Shown here in pieces: positions 1 to 10,019 of a DNA stretch of 64,000 nt; the stretch's first letter is position 1; the number at the start of each line of letters is the position of its first letter. The notes below the pieces were generated by a model. The model made no database searches and was not told where the DNA came from. It saw only the letters and a list, made by a program, of their open reading frames with translations. A program made the translations under genes and the position numbers. Location: NCBI RefSeq assembly GCF_011397635.1, contig NC_064763.1, positions 25,867,437 to 25,931,436 on the forward strand, in the 5' to 3' direction. Origin of the DNA: Epinephelus fuscoguttatus (Eukaryota; Chordata; Actinopteri; Perciformes; Serranidae).

Positions 1-14
1 AGCTAGCCGGGAAA

Positions 15-27
15 AGGTGAACGACCT
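15..27. promoter_or_regulatory. Imperfect IR-1 nuclear-receptor element (FXR-like)
   Basis: The sequence reads AGGTGA-a-CGACCT, an inverted pair of AGGTCA-type half-sites spaced by one base with two mismatches. It lies about 700 bp upstream of the slc51a start codon. In mammals the bile-acid receptor FXR activates SLC51A through IR-1 sites, so position and spacing fit. Function is inferred from the motif only. Confidence 0.3.
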
Positions 28-372
28 CAGTGCCGTTCACCTCTCCATAAATATACAGCAGATAAAGTTGTAAGAGTCTCAACACCCAGTTTTATGTTGG
101 GAAGAGGAAACCCTTTGACCTCAGTGAAGCTTTATTATAAAAGATAATCCAAGATTTTCTAATCTGAAACTTACTTTTTAATTTTTTTGCTCATTTATCT
201 ATGATTAGTGCCCCTCTTTGATGTATTGCTGAAACTGAATTATAAAACAGACATGTTCCTCATGCTTGAAGGACATTCCTTTATTTTTTTATAATTAGTA
301 GGAAGGAAATAACACACATTGTCAAGGTTAATGTTAATCTGTCTCACTTGCTCATCTCACAACTCCCAACTC

Positions 373-381
373 TGACCTTTG
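373..381. promoter_or_regulatory. TGACCTTTG half-site (HNF4/LRH-1-like)
   Basis: The minus strand reads CAAAGGTCA, an extended nuclear-receptor half-site used by HNF4- and LRH-1-type factors of liver and intestine, where slc51a is expressed. A second pair, AGGTTT-N5-AGGTCA, lies at 610-626 just upstream of the TATA box. Such motifs also occur by chance. Confidence 0.25.
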
Positions 382-638
382 TGTTATTTTAATTACTGTG
401 ACTTCAGTCTGTGAATGAATGAGCGACAGTCACTTACGGAGGTGTTCTCATAAACTTCTAAGCTGTCATCCCACCTTCACTCCTTAGAAGCCACCTAAAG
501 GGTAAAGTACACACACAGTTAAGTCTGCTACTAGAATCTACCGGCAGACACTGCAATGTAACGGGAAACAGAAACAGTAGTAGTAGACCTTGTTATTTTA
601 CAACTGATCAGGTTTCGCAGAGGTCATTTAATCCAGGA

Positions 639-644
639 TATAAA
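639..644 (+). promoter_or_regulatory. TATA box of slc51a
   Basis: TATAAA lies 81 bp before the slc51a ATG at 725. This would place the transcription start near 670 and give a short 5' UTR of about 55 nt. No other TATA box is closer to the start codon. Confidence 0.55.
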
Positions 645-724
645 GTTCAATTTAATTTGTCTAGAGAATTTCTTCTTAAACTTAAGTCTATTAGTGAATT
701 TCTCAGGAAGAATACTTGGACACC

Positions 725-3700
725 ATGGAGGAAGCCCTCAACAGCACCATCGATCCAGCTTGTTTACAAGAGCCCCCGCTGGCTATCGACGTGATAAAAC
801 GTAAGTGACCTGCATCACCACATCCTGCTTGCTGATAATGTTTCTTTATCAACAAGTCTGAGCTAATGACATTTGGAATTCACTCAGCAGTGTAACGCGA
901 GCAGCTGTGTGTGGGGCTGGTATTTTTTCAGCGTATGTCTGTGTTTGTGTGTGTTATCATGGCAAAATGTGGTCTTTGAGACATCTTCTGTGGCAGGAAT
1001 TACCAAGGGAGCAGTTCTCAGTGCTTTGCTAGGTGTTTGAATATCTGTCTGTCTGTATGCGGACAGATTTTGTCACAGCAATAATGTCACAAAGAAGCAG
1101 TCACCAAACTTGTGCCCCATGTACAGAGGCAATGCCAGCAGTCGCAGGCTTGACTCCGGCTTGCAACCATTTGCTGCGTGTGAACCCCCCCTGCACCCCC
1201 TCCCTCACCCTTCCTCACTCTGCCCTGTTCAAAAGCCTGAAAAAATAATCATGTACTGGCACACTATGTTCTCATTAAAATAACTCAGCTGACTTATGGT
1301 TTCACACAGGACCTGAACAATGTTCTCCTGGGTTTATTTGACTCATCCAACCATTCCAACCTGTTTCTAAAGTACAATGTTGTGCACATTTTTGACTTAA
1401 CCTCCCCCCCCCCCTCTCTGTTTTCAATCAGAGCTGGACGTGTTTGGCTTGTGCCTGTACTCCATGCTCACCTTCATGTCCTGCATCTCCCTGCTGCTAT
1501 ACCTGGAGCAGTGTGTCTATATTTATAAAAAAGTGCCCTACCGCAAGAAGACAACCATCATTTGGATAAATGGTGCAGCACCAGTAAGCATTCGGACCTG
1601 TTTTGGTGTTATAATATAATAATAATAATTTTAAAACCAATAGAAAATAATCATTATAAACCACTTTATTTGTGAACTAAGTCTCCAGAACTTGGGCACA
1701 AGGCCTTATGAAATACAACATGAAATCTAATTGTATGCACATTCTTGTGTTTCTCTGTTTTAGGTCATTGCTGTTATGTCTTGTTTTGGGATGTGGATCC
1801 CGAGGGCAGTCATGTTCACAGACATGACGTCTAACAGGTACATTTTCATTCAGCATCACCAAAATTAGTACTCAGGGCTCAGGGCAAAGTACTGTCTCAT
1901 AAACTGGAGTCTTTTTTTTCTTTGATATTTTAAAAAAAGCTGAAAAATGATATTGAATCCGATATGAATCTGTATTTACGGATGTTCTCTTCTGCTCTCG
2001 TTTCCTATTGATACTCATTGGTAACTAGGGGTAGCTACTGATAGCTACCAGGGGAAACAAAAGCGCACTTCCTTTGTGCTGTAACTTGAGCCTTTTTTTT
2101 TAATACCCAGTGGGAGACATAATTGCATGTTGAAAGCGATGCTGATGGTGTCATTATTCTATAGCCATTACATTGTGTAATCAAGATTGACTTCATGATG
2201 ATAAGTTCAGCAAAAAACTCTCCAGTTTAAATGTCAAAAACTAGCAGTAGCCAGTGTTTGTTAAATGTCTGTTATCTTAAAGCTGTGACCTGTAAGTCTC
2301 ACTTTGCAGTAAACTCATTACTACTGTTATCATATCAGCTTCCAGGTTATAATAGTAATCCATTCTTTCCTTTATTATGTTTCCCTCCATATAACATTAA
2401 TATAAGATAATTTAATATTAAATTATATTTTGTATAACAGCCTTTATGCCAGGCTGTGATTCTAAATAAGTCAAAACTAAACAAAAAAATCACACAAACC
2501 TGGTTGCTACATTTTAATAAAATCCCGACCTCACCTGAGTGCTGTGCCCATAAATGTCCTGAACAAAGCAAAATAAGAAGAGAACAAGAGAATACAGCCA
2601 GAAGGCAGAGTCTCTGCAGATACATACACCACCACTCACTTCTAGTGGATCAGAATGGCCGATTTAGAGAGATTACTACGAGTAAGTCTACACATTCAGG
2701 AAAATCCTGCATAAAATATCTTAACATGTACAAATTGTTTCTAGTGGTTGCTTCATTACAGCATTTTAACATTGTGCCACCCAACTCGGTGATTGGCCTT
2801 TTATGCACAAATGCACAGCATGACTTTAAATCACAAATAACACAGTGTAAAAAACAATTGTAACCATTAAAACATATTTATTAATAATGGAAACCTTAAC
2901 CTTTAATTTGTTGCTGGTCAGAATATTCCAACACAAATTATGCCAGAGAAATACAGCAGAGAGTGAAAGGTTTGCCCGATGGATCTGCTAGACAAGATGA
3001 CTTGAAGCCTTGTATAGATTAAGTGAAGGACAACAGTTATACCACTTGGTGAATCATTACACACCAAGACAATGCTACATCTCCAACCAGCATGTGTCAT
3101 CTCCAATAAAATGAACAAAATCTTTATAGGCTTTTGCCGACTGCAGTAATGTATTTATGTGCTTTCTGATTTATGAGATTAATCAGCAGAACAGCATATT
3201 TAACAGCAGGGTCAGCATCCTTTAACAAGGGTTAATTTGTTCTCACATGTCAAAGGTAGATGTGTTTTATGTGATAAATGAAAAACGTAATATGTCATAT
3301 GGCTCCCTTGCTGAAAAAGCTTGAATATACCATCACGTACAGTGAAGCTAAACTGTGGTGCTCCAGAGTGATTATTGAGAATTATGACATATCTGGTGTC
3401 TATAAACTGATCTAAATCTCTTTTCCTTCTCTGTGTAGTTATTTTGCAGTCGTGGTGTATAAAGTCTTGGTTCTGCTGGTTGAGGAGTTTGGGGGCAGCA
3501 CTGCTTTTCTGAACCGGTTTTCCGGTAAACCATTTAAGATCAGAACAGGACCCTGCTGCTGCTGCTGCGTCTGTCTTCCTCTTGTGCCCATGTCACGGTA
3601 TTTATACACTCTGTGTGTTACTGTTCCAGTTCCAATAACTCAAGCCTGTGCTCTTTACTGCCCATAAACTGAGTTTTTTTAATGATAATTTAATCCTGCT

Positions 3701-5160
3701 CTTAATTATTTTCATTACTCCTTTAATACTGACTGCATATTATATTATGATTGTGTACATTTCTACTCTGGATCTTTTTTTGGGTGGGATCCTTTAGGCG
3801 ACTGTTATTCATCCTGAAGCTGGGTGCTCTACAGTATGCAATCCTTAAGACGGTGCTCTCTGTCCTCTCCATAATATTGTGGACAAATGGCAACTTTGAC
3901 ATCTCTGATGTAAGTATTTAAAATACTTTTCTATGCATCCAATTGACAACATGACATTGAAATATTTCTTTGCTCCTTTTTCAGTTAGAGATCACTGGTA
4001 CAGCCATTTGGATCGGCCCATTCCTCGGCGTTCTCACTCTCACCTCCCTCTGGCCTGTTGCCATCATCTTCATGAACACTAACAGCTTTCTACGCACCCT
4101 CAAAATTGTCCCAAAGTATGCCATGTACCAGGTGAGTCAACACAACCAATATCATATGGATGCTGAACCCAATTTCCTCCCGATGTTCCATTGGTTAGTG
4201 AATGTATTAAAAACAGAGTAGAAGGTGGCACCTTGTATGGTAGCCTCAACCACCAGTGTGTGAATGGTGAATGCGACTCGTAGTGTAAAAAGCACTTTGG
4301 GTGGTCAGATGACTAGAAAGGCGCTATACATAATAAGTATGTAATAAGTAAGTTTGTTTTAAGTATGTTTTCTTATAATCACCTGAAAATAACAGTTTTC
4401 GTGACCTTAAACTGAGCTGTTTATATCTACATACAAAGAGGGTCTTCTTCCATGGAGTCCGCAATATTGCACCCCCCATGTTCCTATAGTAGCCCAGAAT
4501 TGACAAAACAAACAACAGCTCTAGATATGGCCATTTGAATTTTTGCATTTTCATATTGGCCACCATAGTTCCCTACAACTTTGGCACATGGGATTGGTTT
4601 CATTTGCTGCAGTACTCAAACTCAACACTAGATGCCACTAAATCTTACACACTACACCTTTAACACCAGTCCCATTGACTGTCGTTGTATTTCTTTGGTG
4701 CCATAATACATAAAATATTCATATTTAGTGTGCATTTTAGCTGCATGTACACCGTATGTACAATGTGTAACTCATCAGGTGTTGTGTTTTCTTTTCAGCT
4801 AGTACTTGTACTGAGTCAGCTGCAGACATCAATCATTAACATCCTGGCTTTAGATGGGACCATCGCCTGCTCCCCTCCCTTCTCTTCTCAAGCTCGTGCC
4901 TCCAGTAAGAAACATTTCTGAATGTCTGCTGCTAACATGTGAGGTGAACTAATCCATCTGAAACCCTGATTTTGTTCTCTCTCCCTCCCTGTCCTGCAGT
5001 GCTAAATCAGCAAATGATGATCATGGAGATGTTCATCATCACTTTGGTCACTCGGAATTTGTACCGTCGTACATATGACCCACTTCCCCCTGAGGAACAT
5101 GACAACGACCAGAATGCCAAAGCCGCCCTGCAGGCTTGTCTCGTGGAGCATGACGTCTGA
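725..5160 (+). CDS. slc51a: Organic solute transporter subunit alpha
   Basis: Eight coding exons join in frame into 328 codons: 725-800, 1432-1583, 1764-1837, 3439-3597, 3798-3909, 3985-4131, 4799-4904 and 5000-5160. All introns are GT-AG. The product is OST-alpha, the multi-pass subunit that with OST-beta (slc51b, not in this window) exports bile acids and steroids across basolateral membranes of gut, liver and kidney cells. Family hallmarks seen are GMWIPRAVMF after the second membrane segment, RTGPCCCCC in the cytoplasmic loop, IACSPPFSS in the last extracellular part, and LVTRNLYRR near the C-terminus. Length is close to human SLC51A (340 residues). The start was chosen because CACCATGG is a strong Kozak context just after the TATA box. 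Exon 1 codes for the extracellular N-terminus with one N-glycosylation sequon (NST). The five-Cys run is coded by a perfect (TGC)5 tract at 3554-3568. Family assignment is firm. Confidence 0.93.
4221..4332 (+). mobile_element. 5'-truncated tRNA-type SINE (3' half)
   Basis: This piece of slc51a intron 6 matches the 3' half of the fuller SINE at 48003-48305. Both contain GGCACCTTGTA(T/C)GGTAGCCTC, then GTGTGTGAATG, then AAAGCACTTT, then GACTAGA with GCTATACA. Loss of the 5' part is usual for target-primed insertion. Confidence 0.65.
4425..4662. mobile_element. MITE-like dispersed repeat in slc51a intron 6
   Basis: The stretch with ATAGTAGCCCAGAATTGACAAA, CTCTAGATATGGCC, and the ending ACTAGATGCCACTAAATC followed by ACACTACACCTTTAA resembles a very common fish non-autonomous DNA element. 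I recognise it from memory and see no second copy in this window. Its ends were not mapped precisely. Confidence 0.4.
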
Positions 5161-6281
5161 AAAAGGAGACAGTGACGAAAGAGTGGGCGTCAGCACTGCT
5201 CTTAAATGATGTATCGCACCATCAAAGTTTAGAGATCATCAAATAATCTTAAGTCTGATATTAAGTTTTTATTTTTACCTCATTTTTGTCACTTAAATTT
5301 AAGAAGAGAGAAAACAGCTTTCCTCTTCTGACTTTCAGCCCTATTTTCTTTGTATTTTTATGTCTGTGCAGAAAATATGAAGCCACTGCCAGTTTAGCCC
5401 AGTTGCCAGAAGAAAATGTTGGTAATGTTTGTTTCAGAAAAACCACGAATAAGTTGTATTTGCATGTTACATACGTATCACATCAACATTTTCAAAGTGA
5501 TGTAATATATGAGCTGACTTTGCCAATGAAAGGTGCAGAGGATGATGGATGCTGTGTCACATGGGCCAGATATCTGCCAAGCTGCAGACCACTGCAGACC
5601 CCTCGAGACCAACAAACAACAAAAACTAGTTGTGATGCAATGTCAATGCATGCAGAAACATGCAATGCCAACATTTTTTCTGACAATTGGGTTGGGCTCA
5701 GCAGTTGGCATGGTACAACAATTAGAAATGGAGAATCGGCTAGCCTGTCTCTGTCCAAAAAAATCATCCCACCAGCATCTCTAAAGCCTACTAGTGGTTT
5801 TCAGGAAGTTATGCGCAGGACTTTTTCTTGACTGTGCACAGTGACTTCCTGGAGTCATTACATCCCATACAGTATTTAGGCTACTGTACAGATATAAAAG
5901 TGGTATCAATCATTTCATCTAAATCTCTGTAAGAGAGCAAATATGTGTATTTATCACAGTGACAAAGTATTCTTTTGAACTTCACTAGTTTCAGAGCATT
6001 ATTGGAGACACTGGGGATTTTCAGACTGTAACTAGGATCTGCAGGTGAGGAGCAGAGCCTTCCTACAAAATCCAGAATATACAGAGAAGTGTAACAGCAT
6101 GCTGTACAGTGTTTGTATACATGTCATACTGGAACTAAACAGAGAGGAAGAAAGGTTTAAAAATTGGAAAAGTGGTCCTTTGGCTGGGAGTGTGCAGGTT
6201 TATGAATTTTTGTTTGCATCAGAGTGTTATTTTTACATTTGCCTGGAGAACGGTAAATAAAAACACCTATTTATTTGTGTT

Positions 6282-6283
<2 letters not shown>

Positions 6284-6325
<42 letters not shown>
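6284..6325. repeat. (TG)n microsatellite
   Basis: Uninterrupted TG dinucleotide tract of about 42 bp, next to the 3' edge of the LINE-like remnant. Confidence 0.95.
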
Positions 6326-6327
<2 letters not shown>

Positions 6328-6559
6328 ACCTTTATTGTCTTTGCACATGTACAATTAAATTGGGTGGCTATCCTTGCCAGCGCAAGGGTTAAAGAGAGCA
6401 TGATTACAAAATAAGATGAATAAAATATAACTATGAAAAGAAAACAAAAAAACACAACAACATATAAAACAAAACATAGCACATATGCCCACACACCATA
6501 TTGCATATTATGCTTATGGGTGATACTATCATATAGACTATCATATTGCACATCACAGT

Positions 6560-7205
6560 GTATTTCAGGTGTTCATGTTGAGTGCAGCAATGGGTCTGGG
6601 ATAGAAACTGTTTTTCACTCTGTTTGTCTGCGACTGTAATGGCCCTGAAACACCTTCCAGAAGGTGTTGGCTCAAACAGGTGATGTCGCAGTGGGTTGAG
6701 TCCTTGAAAAAGCCACGTGCTCTAATTGTCCTCAAGGAAGAAGTAGAGAGCTGCCGATGTTTTTTTTTTTGGGCTGTGGAAATGACCATCTGGAGTGCTG
6801 CTAAGGAAATGGAGACAATGCTGTGCCTTCTTCACAAGCGCAGTGGTATTTGCATTTCATGACAGGTCACCATCCACGTCTTAAGTGCTACTGTCATAGG
6901 CGACTGGACTTACTTGAGTTTCTTGAAGACGTTCACTTCTCATCCAAGAGGCTTCTCCAGTTCTAGCTCTAGGTATTAAGTTGTCATCATCCATCATCCA
7001 TCATGTACACCCAGGAACTTCAATACTCTCTCCACGCAGTCTCCGTTGGTGTGGATGGAATTGGGATTAGATTTTTTTCCCCTCTTTACCAGATGATCAG
7101 TTCTTTGGTTTTGGCGCAAGGACAATCTGGTTTGTGTTCAGGACCGGGTTGTCTCTATGCACCACAGTTGTATCATACGCTAACTCGATGATGACATTGC
7201 TCAGG
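6560..7205 (-). mobile_element. Degenerate LINE reverse-transcriptase remnant
   Basis: Read on the minus strand in broken frames, the order of motifs matches the C-terminal half of a fish non-LTR retrotransposon polymerase. IIELAYDTTVV (about 7195-7150) corresponds to the FADDTTV active-site region, with the first catalytic Asp replaced by Tyr. CVERVLKFLGVHD (about 7050-7010) corresponds to the conserved FKFLGVHI. NRVKNSFYPRPIAALN (about 6645-6570) corresponds to the terminal SFFPRAIxALN. Frameshifts and stops break it. A GATG-rich tract and another dispersed sequence interrupt it around 6900-7003. It is a dead fragment; the clade was not determined. Confidence 0.6.
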
Positions 7206-8527
7206 TGTGTGGGTTTGCGGTCATCGGTGTAGAGAGGCGGGGCTAAGACTGAGGGCTGTGGGGAGATGGGGACCTGTTCTAACTTCTGAGAGCGGGTGAG
7301 TAACAGATGATATGTGAAAGTCCTTAGTCTAATGGTTTAGTGACCAGTCTGTGGTCATCACAATAATGGTGACTTTGGTCAAGGTGTGGGCATGCCCGAG
7401 AAAGGCCTACATTGACCTCTGATGTATTTTTTGTACTCTCATGGGAAGTAAATGCAAACACAGTATTCAGCTACAGAGCCCAGGTTGCATGTATTCACAT
7501 ATACTGAGAATCGAAGCACTAATACAAATTGGTAAAAATGATCTGTTTTTTCTATTGTTATTCTACAGACCGATACTTGCATAAACGTTTTTGTGAGGAA
7601 ACTTAATCCTAACTGTTTGCCCTGTACAACTGCGTACCAGTGTGACTCTACCCTTAAGCCTCCTGCTGTGTCTTCTTAACAAAAAAACAGCCAGATTTGT
7701 TCAAAGATTGCTGACCCACTTCCTCAGACTTATTTGGGACAGGGAATACATGCGGATGAGACAGCAGCTTTATTTTCAGACTCCGTGTGTGCACTTAACA
7801 GCCGTCTCCAGCCTAACTGTGCCACGTGTTGTTTCCTGAGCAACCACAAGAGGCCGCACTTGTTCCATCCCAACACCAGTCGCCGCTCCTTAAACTTCCA
7901 CGATTAATTTATATTGATTATTTGTTTTCAGATCAACCTGAACAAAATCTTTATATTTTAAAATGGTGAATACAACAGAGTTTACCAGAGTTTTACAGTT
8001 CCCCATTTTAAAGGGGAAGAATTAAATCATTTCGAAGTGCTTGTGCCAAGCAAACAGAATATCCATTAAACTGGCTTACAACATTAAACTGGTTAGGTTG
8101 TGTTTACCCAAGATCTCCAAGCCAGCATTTGCTGTAGCCCCTACAGTTGTCCTCTATAACTAGAAAAGTCAAGTCAGACCTGAACATCCAGAGTTGGTTT
8201 AGCTGATGACAGAGAATGCGTCATTTGAGTTCATGCATAACCCGAACAAAAATCACATTTATTTGCCTTCTATGAAAGGAGTAAACGTGTCATAGGATAA
8301 CACTATAATTTTTAGAAATGTGTTTGCCTTTTAGATGTACAGCTTACATTTAATTGATATCACGAATACTTCTTTTTTTTTTAATGAATTACCATCATAC
8401 TGGTGAGAGGACTGGCTGTGCCATGGGTGACTTTTCTTTGGTTTCCAGGTTTGATCTGGTCACTTGATGACTCCTTCAAGGACTTGTGCCATGCTGACAG
8501 ACTCTTGAATCATCACCATAATCGTGA

Positions 8528-8529
<2 letters not shown>

Positions 8530-8602
<73 letters not shown>
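8530..8602. repeat. (TG)n microsatellite
   Basis: Perfect TG tract of about 73 bp, the longest in the window. The overlapping open frame with a poly-Cys/Val tail is an artefact of this repeat. Confidence 0.95.
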
Positions 8603-8605
<3 letters not shown>

Positions 8606-9556
8606 AATGTGCTCCTGGTGACTAGAGGCCAGGTGTTCATTTGTCTGTCTGTCTGTAGATTGAGGAAAATGAAGTCACAAAACTTTACAAATGTGCAGCT
8701 GAGATCAAAATGAAGGCCAAGTTCAAAGATGGGTGTCTTCTGGGAAAGGGTACCGGAAGTAAGAGGGTAGAAAGTGAAGAGGGGGCCATTTTCCCCTCTA
8801 CATTACGCCCGTGGGATTATAAGTTATTTTAAATTGTGGGTCATGGTATCACGGGCCGGCTGGGGTGAAGAGGGTCTCTAGTGAATGTTATGAACCCTGC
8901 AGAGATGATGCTGTGCTTTTGTTTAGTCTGTGCTTTTTTTGGTTCTTGTTTATGTGTTTGCCTTTGACTTTTGTGCTTGTTTATTTGCCCTATATATCAG
9001 TATGAGGACATTTTTTTCCCTTTTCCTGAAGAATTTAATTTCCCTGAATCTGTTCATTTTCAATTATGTAATTATTCTCAATGGCTTGATTGTCTTAAGG
9101 GGTGCATTTGACTGTCGAAGCTGGTAAAAAGTCACGCCTTCCTAAAAGACTGATCCCTTTTAATCTGATTTTATAATAACATCAACAGTTACACGTCACA
9201 GGAAGCTTTACTTTGGAGTTTTTGTTCTCTAATAGGTGTTTAAATGAGGCTTTTTGAAGTAATATCCAACATAGATGATGGATCAAAAGAGAAAAATATT
9301 ATGCATATAGACATATGGGTCAATATGCTAATTATTTTCCAAACTTGAATATGCTAAATGGTTCCACTTTACTGCACTTTCTTACTATCTGACATTTTAA
9401 ATATATTTTCAATACACTTGGGTGAGTTACAGTGGGCTCCTGTGACACACTCAATGCGAATAACATCAGTTTATTTAGAATAAAAGCAAATCTGTTCCAT
9501 TAAGAGATTATTAGGCTGCATATGAAGGTACATTGCATTAATCTGGATGAGATGTT

Positions 9557-9564
9557 TATATAAA
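9557..9564 (+). promoter_or_regulatory. TATA box candidate of the AMER-like gene
   Basis: TATATAAA followed by GCC lies about 455 bp before the ATG. A second TATAAA sits at 9936-9941, only about 80 bp before the ATG. The first fits a 5' UTR of roughly 430 nt rich in purines. Transcript data would tell them apart. Confidence 0.35.
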
Positions 9565-10019
9565 GCCAGATCATTCAGAATTCAAAATTTGGCCCTATTA
9601 ATGGAGTGTTTGTCTCTGCTGTTATGTAAACAGAGTCATCAGACAGAGAGGAAGAGAGAGAGGAAGGGAAAGCTGTGTTCAGGGTGGGTTGTCGACAGCC
9701 CCTGGCTCTGCATTGCTGACGAAAGCTGCTTAGCTCCTCAGTTGCTATGGCAACCAGGGAGAGCAGCCAGACAAAAACGAGGCAAAGGGGAGGGGCTTTC
9801 AAGGGAGAAATAGAGGAGAAAGGGCTGGATGGGAAAGATAGACAGAGGGAGGGATACAGACAACCGATAAAGAAACGCACTGAGAGCAACAGTGGTAAAG
9901 CAAGGCTACAGACGGAGACAGAGATAAGGTCTGGATATAAATGCTCAGTCCACCAGCTGGGGAATAATAACTGCAGCAAGTGACTGGAGGATACAGAGAA
10001 AGGGGGAAGCAGAGAGAAG

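Larger units (their letters stand above)
5161..10019. other. Intergenic region slc51a to AMER-like gene
   Basis: This holds the slc51a 3' UTR (possible AATAAA at 6256-6261), two TG microsatellites, a LINE remnant on the minus strand, and the promoter and 5' UTR of the AMER-like gene. The open frame at 5286-5831 shows no recognisable domain and no splice logic. No other gene is visible. Confidence 0.6.

Noticed and set aside
2030-2049. Perfect 8-bp inverted repeat GGTAGCTA/TAGCTACC in slc51a intron 3
   Set aside because: Too short and isolated to support a function.
2456-2863. 135-residue frame in slc51a intron 3
   Set aside because: No family resemblance and no in-phase splice sites to the neighbouring exons.
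5286-5831. 181-residue plus-strand frame after slc51a
   Set aside because: No domain, no splice connection and no conserved motif; it lies in the likely 3' UTR.
8403-8603. Small frame ending in Cys-Val repeats
   Set aside because: The repeat is translated TG microsatellite.
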